Shown here: in pieces, positions 38,440 to 50,043 of the stretch
Position numbering within the stretch: position 1 is the stretch's first letter
How the letters are laid out: every line of letters starts with the position of its first letter
Assembly: GCA_928724745.1 (NCBI GenBank)
Contig: CAKMXJ010000042.1
Span: 434,001 to 498,000, forward strand
Direction: 5' to 3'
Length of the DNA: 64,000 nt
DNA from: Anthracocystis setariae
Taxonomy: Eukaryota; Basidiomycota; Ustilaginomycetes; Ustilaginales; Ustilaginaceae
The notes under the pieces: model-generated
What the model saw: the letters and a program-made list of their open reading frames with translations, nothing else
What the model was told of the DNA's origin: nothing
Database searches by the model: none
Translations under genes and position numbers: made by a program

Positions 38440-39561
38440 TTATCCGCAGGTGATGTCCGGGTAGACGTCAAATCTGCGCTGTGTGCCAATGGGGATGTTT
38501 CGTCGGGTCTGCTCCACCTCTTCGGGATCGAGTGTGAAGAAGAGCGTATCTTCAGCCTCGTTGAGTTTCGCCTTGACATCACCGAGCGGACCGACGATGC
38601 TCGAGTGGCCCCAAGCCGGATATGCTTTCTCGCCCTCTCGCCAGCCTTTGTTTCCGGTCAGCACACCATCCATAGCTTCCTGGCTGGGTCGCGCGGGGCT
38701 GCAACCAACCACATACGCCTGGTTGTCGGTGGCACGCGCACGCAGCAACAGCTCCCAGCTGACGGGTCCAGTAGTGGTGTTGAATGCACCGGGATAGATC
38801 AAGCATCCTGCACCCAGACGACCGGCGATCATGGCAGGCTCCGGGAAGCGCAGATCATAGCAGATGCCCAAACCGAAGCGTCCGAGGCTGCAGTCAAACA
38901 CCGTGACGCGATCACCGCCGGACAGAGTTTCACTCTCCTGAAAAGTCATCTTGCCCGGAATGTCAATGTCGAACAGGTGAAGCTTGCGGTGGATGCTGAT
39001 AAGTTGACCTTGCTCGTTGAAGACGCAGGATGAGTTGTAGATGTTGCCGGTGAGATCATCGCGTTCCGGTACGCTTCCACCCACCAGCACCACCTTGGCT
39101 TCTCGCGCTGTCTCGGAGAGCATCTTGAGACTGGGCGAGAGTTTCTGGATGCGTTCGTCGATATCGACAGGTTTTCCAATGCGCTTCTCGCGTGCGATGT
39201 TCGGCTCTGCGCTCGGATCAGTGGAAGCATCGATGGTCCATCGGATCTCCTCCTTGCCTTTGCCCATGCGTGCCAGTGCTGAAGGAAGCGGCTTTTTGAT
39301 TTTCTGGTAGGCGCCTCCGAACGATTCGGCGTATTCAGCAAAGTACCTGACACCGTAAGGAGAGTTGAAGCATTCGGGTAGCACTACCATTCCGACAGGT
39401 GCGGTGATGGGGGTGGACGAAGCGCCTGGACGAGTGGCAGCAGCACGCAGCACTGCATCCCTCGCTCGCTTGAGGTTGATCGCCTTGTCGAATGAGGTGG
39501 ACCCCAGCTGCACAAGCGCAACCGACGTCTTTTGTAGCGAAATAGCAGGAGCTATCGACAT
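38440..39561 (-). CDS. NIT2: Omega-amidase, nitrilase superfamily (Nit2 type)
   Basis: 373 residues from the ATG at 39561 (MSIAPAISLQKTSVALVQLG); the frame extends eight codons upstream only through a GTG. The Glu-Lys-Cys catalytic triad is visible in LPECFNSPYG, IHRKLHLFDIDIPGK and GICYDLRFPEP. The run LFDIDIPGKMTFQESETLSGG and YPGAFNTTTGPVSWELL are characteristic of the Nit2/Nit3 omega-amidase branch, which hydrolyses alpha-ketoglutaramate and alpha-ketosuccinamate to the keto acids and ammonia, in cytosol or mitochondria. An insertion of about 45 residues (roughly 90-140, from KIKKPLPSALARMGKGKEE to KPVDIDERIQK) makes it longer than the usual 280-300 residues. It is divergent from the next MFS gene with about 490 bp between. 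No intron is seen. Confidence 0.9.
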   Translation of the reverse strand: MSIAPAISLQKTSVALVQLGSTSFDKAINLKRARDAVLRAAATRPGASSTPITAPVGMVVLPECFNSPYGVRYFAEYAESFGGAYQKIKKPLPSALARMGKGKEEIRWTIDASTDPSAEPNIAREKRIGKPVDIDERIQKLSPSLKMLSETAREAKVVLVGGSVPERDDLTGNIYNSSCVFNEQGQLISIHRKLHLFDIDIPGKMTFQESETLSGGDRVTVFDCSLGRFGLGICYDLRFPEPAMIAGRLGAGCLIYPGAFNTTTGPVSWELLLRARATDNQAYVVGCSPARPSQEAMDGVLTGNKGWREGEKAYPAWGHSSIVGPLGDVKAKLNEAEDTLFFTLDPEEVEQTRRNIPIGTQRRFDVYPDITCG

Positions 39562-40050
39562 GTCTGAAGTTGGAATGCACAGCACAGAGTGGGTGGATAA
39601 GAGGGAGCAACGAGATGCTTTCGATGTCTCTGATGACTGTCAAGCAGCAGCAAGGGTGTCGGCCAGATGTCGTCACTTTGCTCGAACGGTTGCTATCGGC
39701 GAAATGCGCGGTATTCTGCTCAACCAGACAGGATCTAACAATTTTTCGACAAATTCATCGCAGTGGTGCAACCACAGAAAAAGCAGAGAAAGCTGCACGA
39801 GGCACAGGGTCCACTTGAACGTTTGGCAGCCGGGTTTGCTCGGTTATTCAAGGCGGTTTGGTTTGCTGTGTACACCCAAAGAAGGTGGTACAACAGCTTC
39901 AAATCCAAGAATACTATCTGTCCTCCGTCTATAACATGTCTCGAGCGACTCTGTCCCTTCTCCAAATTCCACTTTTTACCACTACAGTGACAGCAACAAC
40001 GACATACAGCTCGATACACGCCAGTCGTCTCTTGCCAATCGATCGGCAAA
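39562..40050. promoter_or_regulatory. Shared intergenic promoter region of amidase and DHA2 transporter genes
   Basis: 489 bp between two divergent start codons. No clear TATA box recognised. Confidence 0.45.
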
Positions 40051-42162
40051 ATGAGCATGCAGCGTCCCAGTGCCTTGTCCGATTTGAGGAGAGGCTCGCT
40101 ATCTTCCAGAAAGTTGTCCAGCTTCCTCACACCGCCCCACCTCTCGTCTCTTACCCGCATCATTCTCTCGCTCGTATCAATATGTGGCGTCACCATCCTC
40201 ACCAGTTTCCTGAGCGGAGCTTTGACCGTGGCTCTTCCATCCATGGCAAAGTCGGTCAACCTGTCGCAGGAGCTGCTCTCCTGGCCTCTCAGTATGCTCA
40301 GTCTGGTGACTGGTGCGTTACTGCTCATGTCAGGCGCCATGGCTGATGCCTTCGGTAGAAAAACCGTCTTTTTGCTCGGCATCATGGTGTTTGCTTCCGT
40401 CTGCATCGTTTCTTCGTTCATGAGCACCGGTTACGGTCTCATCGCCTGTTGTGCGGGTCTCGGTCTCGCCGCTGCCATGCTCATCCCCGCCGGTGTCGGT
40501 ATCCTGGGCAGCTCAATCCCCGAGGGCAAGATCAAGAACCAAGCCTTCTCGGCTATCGGAGCGTCTCAACCAATCGGCTTCATTCTCGGTCTCGTCTTGG
40601 GGGGTCTGCTCGCCAACAGTTGGCGCATCATCTTCTACATCCTCGGAGGCTTGGCAGTTGCGCTGGGTGTCTGCGCTTTCGTGTCTCTGCCCACCGAAGG
40701 TGAAGAGCTCATCAGGACCGCCTTCAACTCCAGGGCGACTTCGGTCGTCGATCTCGTGGGCAGCGTGCCATCCGTTCCTGTCACCGGACGCGCTTCCACC
40801 TCGTCGGCTCCCCAAAATTTCGACAAAGCTGATTCTTCAAGTCGTACTACAGCTCAGACCGCATCTTCTTTCAATGCTGCGGGTCCAAGTGCCAGCACCA
40901 CTGGCCTCAGTGGTGGTGTCAACGCCAGCTTGCAAAGCGTAGGCCTCGGAGCCCACATCGAGTCGAGTCGTTCGCTTCGTCTCAAGACCTTCGACTGGTT
41001 TGGCGCTCTCATGTCCACCGGCGGTTTGGTCATGCTCACTTTTGCACTTGCAGACGCCGAATCCGCTCCTCACGGATGGCGTACATCCTACGTTATTGCC
41101 TTGATCCCCACCTCGATCGCACTCCTCGCTGCGTTCCTCTCGTGGGAGAGGTACCTCGAACGAAAACAACAGACTTACGAACTAGGTGCTACTGCTGCTG
41201 CCACTCAACAGCGTCGAAATGCGACGTTCTTCAAGGCCCCGCCCACCACGCCTCTGTTGCCACCTGCCATCTGGCGAGCGCCGCGTTTCGGAGCAGTGCT
41301 GCTGGTCATCTTCCTCGCATGGGCCTCGTTCAACGTCATGTCATACTTGAGCACCCTGGTCTTCCAAGAGGTACAGCACGTTTCGCCTACAAAGACGTCG
41401 CTGTTCTTCCTTCCGATGATCGCCATGGGTCTTGCACTCAACTTGCTGGCCGGAGCTATTGTGGGCAAGGTGTCGGCGGTTTGGTTGATTGTGTGTGGTG
41501 CTTCTGCTGGTGCTGCGGCGTGTGCCATTCTTTCGCTCGCTGTCACGCCGGAAACGCCGTACTACAAAGGCATGCTTTGGATCATGATCTTGCAGGTGGG
41601 TCCAGATGTCTTCTTCCCCGCTGGCTCGCTCTACGCTTCCAAGTCCGTGGGCAGACAACATCAGGCGCTGGCAGGCTCACTGTTCAACACCACAATTCGT
41701 CTAGCCACTTCGCTCGGACTCGCCATCTCTTCCACCATCTCGACCTCGGTCACAAAGAGTGCCGTGGCTAAGGGGGTTGGTCATGCTGCTTCGCGGCTTG
41801 TCTCGAGGGATTTGTCACTCGATCCGTCGATGCTGTTGACAGGGGCTTACCTGGTGCCGCGAGCTGCTGCTGTTGCTGTTGCGTCATCTGGCGAGGGTGG
41901 AGCCAAGGAGTCGATCCCCGTCGGTGCGCTTTTGAAAGGATACCAAGCAGCGTCTTGGTTCTGCTTTGCATGCTCAGTCCTTTCCATCATCGTGGCGTTG
42001 GCACGTCTCAGGTCCATCGGCATCGTCGGAGGGATGGAAGGAAAGGTCGAGGATAGTTCGCATCCAACCAGGCCCAATTCGCCAAGCCTCGCTCCAGTGC
42101 AAGACGAACTCGAGCTTCACTCGGTTGGCACTGGATTGGATCGCAAGACGAGATCCACTTAG
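40051..42162 (+). CDS. MFS transporter, DHA2 (14-TMS) drug:proton antiporter type
   Basis: 703 residues without intron; ATG at 40051 in good context (CAAAATGA). A basic, serine-rich cytoplasmic N-terminus is followed by many hydrophobic spans. The motif GAMADAFGRKTVFLLG after the second span is the MFS motif A, and GASQPIGFILGLVLGG matches the antiporter motif C of drug exporters. A long hydrophilic loop (about residues 215-310, rich in Ser, Thr and Ala) separates two halves. The rest shows spans such as FGAVLLVIFLAWASF and WLIVCGASAGAAACAI. Closest in style to fungal DHA2 proteins of the Atr1/YOR378W group in the plasma membrane. The substrate cannot be told. It is convergent with the fucose-permease-like gene, 360 bp apart. 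Confidence 0.88.
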   Translation: MSMQRPSALSDLRRGSLSSRKLSSFLTPPHLSSLTRIILSLVSICGVTILTSFLSGALTVALPSMAKSVNLSQELLSWPLSMLSLVTGALLLMSGAMADAFGRKTVFLLGIMVFASVCIVSSFMSTGYGLIACCAGLGLAAAMLIPAGVGILGSSIPEGKIKNQAFSAIGASQPIGFILGLVLGGLLANSWRIIFYILGGLAVALGVCAFVSLPTEGEELIRTAFNSRATSVVDLVGSVPSVPVTGRASTSSAPQNFDKADSSSRTTAQTASSFNAAGPSASTTGLSGGVNASLQSVGLGAHIESSRSLRLKTFDWFGALMSTGGLVMLTFALADAESAPHGWRTSYVIALIPTSIALLAAFLSWERYLERKQQTYELGATAAATQQRRNATFFKAPPTTPLLPPAIWRAPRFGAVLLVIFLAWASFNVMSYLSTLVFQEVQHVSPTKTSLFFLPMIAMGLALNLLAGAIVGKVSAVWLIVCGASAGAAACAILSLAVTPETPYYKGMLWIMILQVGPDVFFPAGSLYASKSVGRQHQALAGSLFNTTIRLATSLGLAISSTISTSVTKSAVAKGVGHAASRLVSRDLSLDPSMLLTGAYLVPRAAAVAVASSGEGGAKESIPVGALLKGYQAASWFCFACSVLSIIVALARLRSIGIVGGMEGKVEDSSHPTRPNSPSLAPVQDELELHSVGTGLDRKTRST

Positions 42163-42522
42163 ACCGATCCACTTATATTTCACTTTGCTCAATCTGAATT
42201 TGTACTGTTTTGATGAGGTTCAAAACGTCAAGGAAGCGCAAAGTGGGATGTGCGCTGTTTTGACGTGATCACACTGCAACATGTCACTTGGGGGGCATTT
42301 CAAATGTGGCATTATACGACAAGCTCGGACGGTTTTGTTTTGCTAAAATCATGTGCAATTGATTTTGGTTTACGGAACGCATTCGAATCCTGTTCCGACT
42401 CGAAAGCATACGTTGAGAGGCGTTAAGACTACATGAAAACCCATACGAAGAAACAAGACCAAGACGTGATATATGAAAGTGAGAAAGGGGTAGTATAGAA
42501 AGCCAACATGTTGTTGGGGAGA
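42163..42522. terminator. Convergent 3' region between two MFS genes
   Basis: 360 bp between two stop codons; must hold both polyadenylation signals. No tRNA or ORF of note. Confidence 0.4.
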
Positions 42523-43990
42523 TTACTCCTTGCTGTCGATGTCGGAGGAGCGCTCGACGTCGGCGCCGTACGCGACGTTGCGCGTGTTGGTGGACGAGGT
42601 GAAAGCGATGACGTCTTCGCTTTCGAGCTTCCTCCAGCTCCAGTGACCGATCTGTCTGCATCCCTTGACGTGCATGTACAGACCGTAAGCCGAAACCACC
42701 ACGAAACCACCAACAGCCACAGCAAACGATCGCTGAGTGGTGGTAGCATCGGCAACAACAGCCTGGACACTTGGGTACCAAGCACCACCGGAAACACCGG
42801 CAGCAACGAGCGCACTACCCAGCTTCTGGTTAGAACCAAGGTTGAGCGTAGCAAGCGAGAAGATGATAGGGTAGCAAACCGACTCGAAGAAGAAGATAAG
42901 CATCAAGCAAGCAATACCACCCCATCCAGGCACAACCGAGGTAAGGATCGACATGAGGATGCATCCAAGACCGCAGACGAACAGCACCAGAGCCGAGTCG
43001 ACCTTGGCGAGAAGCGGAACACCCAGGAATCGTCCGATGGTGAACACCGCAAGAGTGACCGAGAACAGGTTGGCAGCCTGGGTGAGGCTGATGTTGAGAC
43101 CGGGTTGCTCGACAAAGTAGTTGATGGTGAGCGAAGCCACGGCGACCTGAGAACCGACGTACATGAACTCGGCAAACGCACCGTAAAGCAGGTGCTTCTG
43201 GCTCCAGATGCTGACGGGCTCGGCGTCGATGGTCTCGTCGACGACCTGCTTGATCTCGGGAAGCTTGGCGACGAAGAAGAGCAGGTTGATGATGCAACCG
43301 AACAGCGAGATACCGAGGTACACCCACTGAAGGTGGTTGAGCGTGTGCGACGAACCGGTCTTGAGGAAAGTGTGACCAGCGATGATGGGCCCAAGAACCG
43401 AGGCGACACCGTTCCACGACTGAGCGAACACAAGACGGAACGAGGCCATGTCGGGCGAACCGAGAACGGTGATGTAAGAGTTGGCGGCCATCTCAAGCCA
43501 TGCGAGACCGGAGGCAGTGACGAAGGTGCACACGAGGAAACCGGGGTAGGAGTAGTACACAGCACATGGCCAGAAGAGGATAGCACCGATCGAGAACAGA
43601 GCGAGACCACCGTGGATGGTGAAGGGGTAACCGAAGCGACGAGCAAGAGGACCCGAGATAGGACCGTTGAAGAGATCTGTGGGGATTTTGCAAGCAAGGA
43701 TTTTCCATGTCAGCTCTCCCGAGTCACACGACAGTCTGAAGCCAAAGCGGAAGATTCCAGGGAAAGAGCAACTTACAGGCACCGAAGTACATGGCCTGCA
43801 GACCAGTAGACTTGGCCTTGGTGAGGTGGAGCGAGTCCTGGAAAGTCTTGTTCAAGGAGTCAAGCAGACCATAAGAAAGACCCCAGACGAAGAAGAGCGA
43901 AGAGACGAGCGCGAAGCTGAAGTAGAGCTGCTTCTTGCTGAGCGTGTCTGCTGTAACAGCACGGTCGGCGGCGGCACCGTTGCGACCCAT
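42523..43990 (-). CDS. MFS transporter, L-fucose permease-like (one intron)
   Basis: Join of 43990-43777 and 43676-42523, 455 residues. The 100-nt intron has GTAAGT, a CTGAC branch point and CACAG. Splicing restores MYFGAYLFNGPISGPLARRFGY, the conserved third-span region of the FucP family. The ATG at 43990 (MGRNGAAADRAV) is chosen because upstream in-frame starts are only GTG. It shows twelve hydrophobic spans, e.g. LYFSFALVSSLFFVWGLSYG first and LPEIKQV in the central loop. FucP proteins are proton symporters for fucose or related sugars; fungal members are often of unknown substrate. The cytoplasmic C-terminus is acidic and ends SSDIDSKE. Confidence 0.9.
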
Positions 43991-46900
43991 GATGATGATG
44001 GAAGTGGGTGGTGAGTGAGGAGAGGAGAGGAGAGATGAGGAAGGGATTGGTAGGAGGAGCGACGACACGAGGCAACTTCGAAACGGAGCAGAGGAGGCGG
44101 GTCTTTATACACATCGAGCCGCAGACCTCATGGAGAGCGACTCATGCTTGCTTGCATGGCCACATTGCACTAGGCACAGAAATGGGACGAGGCTTGACAG
44201 ACGTTGGGTCCGCACCTCGGCTTCCGCGTGGACAGTGACGAGAAGCCAATGATTCGTCGAGGCACCCCCAGAGGCACAGCGACGCGTGGTCTTTGACATG
44301 GACACAGGCAGCGTGGACCTGTGTGAACATGTTGACTTCCCCACATTTGCTGTCATACGGGAGGAGAGAGCGTCTTTGCAAGCGACCTGTAGAACGTAGT
44401 ACAGTACTGTACAGGTCTGCATACGATACGTGGGAATCGATTGGTCGGTCAACCACTCCAATGGCTGTGGGGCTCCATCTGCGCTTACGAGACGTGATTG
44501 GTCGACTCAAGCTACTGTAGTACAAGCAGCTTACGGCGTGCAGTACAGTAGTCTACTGTAGTGGAAAATTCGAAACCCCATCGTGCGTCCAGTTGTGCCT
44601 TCTCCCCAGGGACCCACGCCTCCCCCCACAAATTTTCCGGGGGCACCTGAGCAGTGGTCACAAACCGGACCACTACAGTATAATAAATTTGCTAAAATTT
44701 ACAAGTAAAAGAAAAAAGAAAGAAAAAATCGCGTGGGCAACGTATACGCGGGGAGGCCCCGACTGCCCACGAAATTTCCCGTGTAGGATTTCCTATTTTA
44801 TTGTACTGTATCGTTCAGTTCCCCCCACCCGTGTTGTGTTGGTGTGCCCCTAGCGGTTGCAATGTTTCATGTCGAGCTCGACTGCTTTAGCATCGTTTGC
44901 AAAGTTCGAGCGACGGCTTCCATACCTTGCCAAATTTCTACTCGGAAACGCCATGCGGGAAAGCCGTCGGTCGTGTTGATTTGATCGATACAGCAGCCGA
45001 GCGAGAATCGTGTCAGTGTGAGTAGAATTGCAGCCCGGAAAGTCGTCCTTGGACGCGGGCCAAGTATCGACAGACGGTTGGTTTTAGACCGCTTCCAATC
45101 GCATGCATTACTGCCTCGCTCCTCAGCCACACGGGCGATTCGCGATCAGCTGGAAGCAAGAATGACCGACCAACGTCCGCGCTAGCATGGCAGCATGAAT
45201 TCCAAACTCTCTCTGTTATTAATACTGGAACGCTACGCCACTCCACGCCCGACGGATCGAGCCGCAACTCGCATTCCGCTGCCTACACCCACACCAACCC
45301 CTTCCGCAATATTTCACCCCACTTTCAAGGAACAGAGCCGCACGCCGCGCCCATCGTCTCCTTCCCCCCTTCCCCCCTTCCCCCCACACCGCTTCTCTAT
45401 GTGTCCGTCAGTCATCCAAAGCTTGCCTGCTCGGTCACATCACAATTTCCATGTTGACATGTTGCCATCGTACTCGACCATCGATGACAGCCGGAAGCGA
45501 ATGCTATGTTGTAGCCTGTAGAATCAATCAGTTTGACTCTCGCAAGAGTTTGTCCGTAACCAGTCGGATGTCAAACTTTCGGACGATCTCGACCAGGATG
45601 TTTTCGGGGCATAAAATGACCGATGCGAGCGGCAGAGAACTTGGTTTCAGGGACGTAATGCTGTACAAACGCGGGCCAGTGAATAGGAATGGCGTTGTGC
45701 ACCAAGGTGGGCGGCGCTTCTGCACTCAAAACGCACCATGTGGGGGATTCGCCGGTCAAATAGATCAACCCTTGAAACAACACACTGTAACGTACATTAT
45801 AATAATACAATACAAAATAGCTCCATCCATTGAGGTCCTCCATTTGTTCCTCCCATGCCCCTTCGTTGACAAGATCCAGTAGCGTTCACCTGCGAACCAG
45901 ACCGACGGGCGAACTACAGTAGTTTACTGTACGCGGATATGCAACATGCACTCCTACGCACCCATCCCCGCAAACTCTCCTTTCTAATACTGTACAGTAG
46001 AGCCTCGGCTCGACTCCACGTGCTGTTCAAATGTGGTCCTTGCGCGGCGGTAAGAACCACTTCCATCTCTCCCCGATCGACGCTGTACATCGTGTAACGC
46101 TTTCTCGGGTGAAGCAAGGATCATGAGCAAACGGCGGTGTCGGTAAGAGTTGCAGAGTCTGACAGTTGTAATTTGGTGGCTTTCATCCTGTTTGTCATGC
46201 TGGAAGCTAGTTTTGGCTGCTGAGTATGGTCAACGGCCAGGATAGAGCTTGACGATGCGGATTTGATTTACTGATTCAGTACAACCATTCCTACCACCAC
46301 CACCACCAAGCATGGTTCTCCGTTTTCTGAACTCCTTAACAGCCAAGCCGACATCCCCGGTGTGTTGCTACGGTCTTGCTGGTGAGACCGACGTTGTACC
46401 GATGGGTACATAGATTGCTTGCAAATGGTCTTGGTCTCGTTCCTCGTTTTTGATTCTGCCGTATATTCCCTTGGTTCACTCTCCGCTCGGTCGAATTTCG
46501 TGGCACACTCTGTCGTATTGGATCGTCTCGCTGGCGTTTCCGCGCTGTGGGGTCTCTTGCTCTCTTGCGCGGCATGAAAAAGCCAAATTTCGCCGAAATA
46601 TTGCCATCACTTCCCAAGAACAAGGTTTAACGAACCCGGTTTGGCCGAATTGTGGCGATTGGTTGGAGATCGAGTTACGATAAGCACTTCGCTATGATGG
46701 GGATGGTGTGGGTAAAGCAATCGGACGATAGCCCACGGTGTCAGTTGCCGAAAAAGAAGAACAAGTCGGGCTCAACCGAGAAGGAGCAGGAGGAGGTTTG
46801 GCTCGGGTGTGTGGTTTTGCCGTTCTTGGCAGGATTTCCTTTCGGTGAAGGATCGTACGTTGTTGACCTTGACCCGATCAAAGCCGCGCGTGGTTGCGGC

Positions 46901-47803
46901 TCGACCCCGCCTCCGCAAACCGGGGAACCATGATATGACACTTCTTCGATGGCCCTCGGATTTACCCGTCTCGCTAACATGCCCCGCCTTTCCTCGCCAC
47001 CTCACTGTAAGTCTGCCTGGAAAGAATCGGCTGACCCACCTCGCTTGGCCCCCCCCCACATTGTCCGCATTTTTGAGCTTACTTCCCCACGTTCAAACGT
47101 AGCGCATCCGCAACACCATCAACCCCTGCATTGCTTATGCTTCCGCCTCCGCTTTTGCTTCATGTCCCAGCATGGAGATATCGCCGTCTTTTGCTCACCC
47201 CGCACCCACCACGCTTGGCATGACGGAGATGAGACCCAATGTTGACATCGTGCATCATCATTACCGACAGCACAGAACAAATACAGTGTGCATTCACTGT
47301 TGTAGCATGCACGCATTGCACAAAAAGCTCACCTTGTCAATCTCGTTCCTGAGCTAGCCTGAATCTTGATCACCGATACCGTAGACGGCTCGCTTGTCAT
47401 GCCAATCTTGATCATATGAACACTCATTCGGCGTTGAAGTGATAGCAGCCGATCACCTGCATCTTGTTGCACTCATGGAATCATGTTAAACTAGAGGTCT
47501 ATTCATGCCTCAACTTTGTCCTTGTTAGATCTTGCAACGCGTAATTAATTGTTACATCGACAACGCTAGATTACGACCTTCCCATCCTTGCAGCTCGTCA
47601 ATTCAGATCGCCATCCGATCCACCAGATCTGATAAAGGCATCTCGCTCACGCACCTGCATGCTGACATTCTTCATTCCATTCTGTTCTAATTGCACAGTC
47701 TTTGGCGATTGGGTGAGAGATCGGCAGAGATCCAGCCATCACAACAACAGAACGGGCAAGAATCAGATGCATTCGAAAAGACTAAAAGCATGGTTTCCAG
47801 GCT
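43991..47803. other. Gene-poor intergenic region
   Basis: 3.8 kb between the fucose-permease-like gene and ILV6. The first part is the promoter of the former, with CT-rich leader sequence up to about 44.1 kb. ORFs here are short, with no recognisable domain or codon pattern. Repeated TACTGTA/TACAGTA words occur near 44400, 44515, 44545, 44675, 44805, 45925 and 45993. No tRNA was recognised. Confidence 0.5.
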
Positions 47804-48868
47804 TTAACCAGGAGGAAGAGCGCCAGCATCGATAGCTTCCACTTCGTCTTCGGTGAGGTCTTCGGTTCCAGAGTACGACGAAGGGATGGGCGAGCGTGGC
47901 AGAACCATGGTACCCGAACGAGCACATTCCAGGATGCCGAAAGGACGCACAAGTTTCAAAAACGCATCGCAACGGCTGCTCTTGCCCGACAGCTCAACAA
48001 TCACGCTTGTCGACGAGACATCCACAACACGTCCGCGGAACTGTTCGGCAAGCGCAATCACGGATCGCATGTTGTCCGACTTGACGCGAAGTGCTTCGGT
48101 GGGCGTGAGCGGCGTCGCGTGATGCAGAGCTTGCTGAGCCGCAGCTGCGCCAACCGAGCCGGCACCAGCGGCAGCCCTGTTGGAGTCCGTCTCACGTTCC
48201 GCCATGACTTCGGGCGTGTGAGCGGGGCTAGACGCCTGCTGAGATTCTTCAAAGTATTCGGGTCCGAGGATAGACACCTTGACCAGCATAAGTTCTCGCT
48301 CGATCACCTTGGTGTTGGTGTAGTCGAGCACAGCCCAGACAGGCACGAGATCCTCCAGTTGACGACGAGCCTGTTCGATCACGCCATCCTGTCCTCGCAG
48401 AACGATGCACATGCGCGAGAGGTCGCGAATCTCGGTTCCGCACACGACGAGCGAGTCGATGTTGAAGCCTCTTGCAGCGAGCGTTCCGGCCACACGGGAA
48501 AGCACACCTGGCTCGTTCTGGACGAGGCAGTTGAGCGTGTGTCGCGTGAAGGGAGCCTTGGACGGCGGAGGTGTGTTGTACAGGATGTTGGACACGGCTT
48601 GGGGAGCATCGAGCGAAGGAGGTTCGAGCGAAGGCAGAGGAGGAAGTTTGCGCAGCTTGTGTGCCAGCTTGTAGTCCAGCGCCGAGGTCGAGTCGGACTC
48701 GACGGGCTGTTGTGGTTGTTGACGCTTCTCCGTCGAGTTAGGCAGCGCCGCGATCAACGACGAAGACAAGTGGCGAGCAGCCATGGTTTGAACAGGCAGG
48801 CGCATCGCCGGCTGCGACGCCGACGAAGAGGCCACCCGCAGCAGCGAGCAAGCACCTCTGGAGATCAT
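47804..48868 (-). CDS. ILV6: Acetolactate synthase regulatory (small) subunit, mitochondrial
   Basis: 354 residues from the ATG at 48868 (MISRGACSLLRVASSSA); further upstream the frame has only a TTG. The Arg/Ser/Ala-rich, acid-free N-terminus fits a mitochondrial targeting peptide. An ACT domain (about residues 108-185) reads HTLNCLVQNEPGVLSRVAGT...RGFNIDSLVV...LSRMCIVL, diagnostic of IlvH/ILV6. The C-terminal domain has VKSDNMRSVIALAEQFRGRVVDVS and SGTMVLPRS. It activates the catalytic subunit ILV2 and confers valine feedback inhibition in the first common step of branched-chain amino acid synthesis. A low-complexity insert (HTPEVMAERET...GAGSVGAAAAQQAL) lies between the two domains. Divergent from the kinase gene. 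Confidence 0.95.
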   Translation of the reverse strand: MISRGACSLLRVASSSASQPAMRLPVQTMAARHLSSSLIAALPNSTEKRQQPQQPVESDSTSALDYKLAHKLRKLPPLPSLEPPSLDAPQAVSNILYNTPPPSKAPFTRHTLNCLVQNEPGVLSRVAGTLAARGFNIDSLVVCGTEIRDLSRMCIVLRGQDGVIEQARRQLEDLVPVWAVLDYTNTKVIERELMLVKVSILGPEYFEESQQASSPAHTPEVMAERETDSNRAAAGAGSVGAAAAQQALHHATPLTPTEALRVKSDNMRSVIALAEQFRGRVVDVSSTSVIVELSGKSSRCDAFLKLVRPFGILECARSGTMVLPRSPIPSSYSGTEDLTEDEVEAIDAGALPPG

Positions 48869-50043
48869 CTTGTTCACTATGACCGGGGATGCAAGTGGAA
48901 GGTGATGGCAAGAAGTAGAAGAAGGAGGCGGGTGACAACAGCCCAGTGATTGATTGTCCGGGCTTCCAATCTTCGGAACCAGTTGACGGTATCCCCGCAA
49001 CAGCCTTCTTGGCTATCAGTCAGGCCTCCAATTGGCCAGACGCTCGAAGACTATGCTCGTCTCCTGCAAACACGGCTTTCAGACTTAGACATGACTCGAA
49101 GCGTACAGCTTTTCTTCCTGTGCTCCTGTGGATTTTGTGCACGTCTCTCGCTCTCGTGCGAAACCATCTTTTTCTTACCATTTTTTTGGACATCTTTTTT
49201 TTGTTCAAGTTGCCTTTTTTTCCTGCAAAAAGCCTTTTTTTTCTTGTGTAGAAATGTAGGCCCCGTCTGTCTTTTTAGCCCATTTTTCTTCTGCTTTGGA
49301 TCGACTACCCTTGGCCCGTGGCATTGGCATTCATTGCAATACTTAATCTGTGATTTCTCGCTTGCATGTTAAGACTTAGGCCAAGCAACATCAGTCAGAT
49401 GGAACGACAAAGGGTCAAGCGTCGGGTCTGCATTTGTGATTTGCCTAGACCCTCTCTTTCTGTCTCTCTCGCTTCCTCTTGCGGACGGGCCTCCACGTAA
49501 GGAGAAGGAACGCAACAAATTCATCCGCTGCATCGCCTGGATTGAATATGCCCGGCTTCGTGTCATTGATTGATTGCATGCATGCATCGCGATTCCCCAA
49601 ATCACACGTCCCCCTGTTCCACGGACCATCGGACTCCTTCTCATCCCTGTCATCGTCAGCAAGGCAAAGCACATCCGCAACCTCGATGCAATCCCACCCG
49701 CTTGTCATGCTCGTTCCTGCCAGACATTGACCACCCATCACAGCAAATCATCAATTGGACCACAATCCTACGGCTACGGTCCTGGCGCTGCAAATTTCAA
49801 CGCCACCTGCTCCTCCAACTTGCAGGGCGCTCGCCAATCGGAACGAAGCCCGAAAGCGTTTCCACAAGAACCAGCTGGCATCCACATTGCAAAGTGCCCA
49901 CGCCACCATCCTCACCTACACAATGGCGTACCTGATCAATCTTGCGAAACCTCCCTGTTGCCCCTAAAAAGCAGAGCAGCTGATCGCCTAGCGAGGAACG
50001 CCAGCCTCGAAGCTGGCAACAACACCCGCCACAAAGCGACAAG
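48869..50043. promoter_or_regulatory. Divergent promoter region, ILV6 and kinase gene
   Basis: 1175 bp between start codons. T-rich stretches at 49165-49300 may belong to the ILV6 promoter. No clear TATA or tRNA seen. Confidence 0.45.

Noticed and set aside
39562..39585. Upstream start of the omega-amidase at 39585
   Set aside because: The codon there is GTG; the ATG at 39561 has good context and begins eleven residues before the conserved SVALVQLG strand.
42370..42410. TTCGAATCC as the B box of a tRNA gene
   Set aside because: No A box or foldable cloverleaf could be made around it.
42508..43809. 433-aa plus-strand frame over the fucose-permease-like gene
   Set aside because: Shadow frame; it spans the intron and has no domain.
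45451..45882. 143-aa ORF in the 44-47.8 kb gap
   Set aside because: No domain, unbiased codons, ends in AT-rich DNA; not supportable as a gene.
48119..48949. 276-aa plus-strand frame over ILV6
   Set aside because: Antisense shadow of a conserved gene, Arg/Gly-rich.
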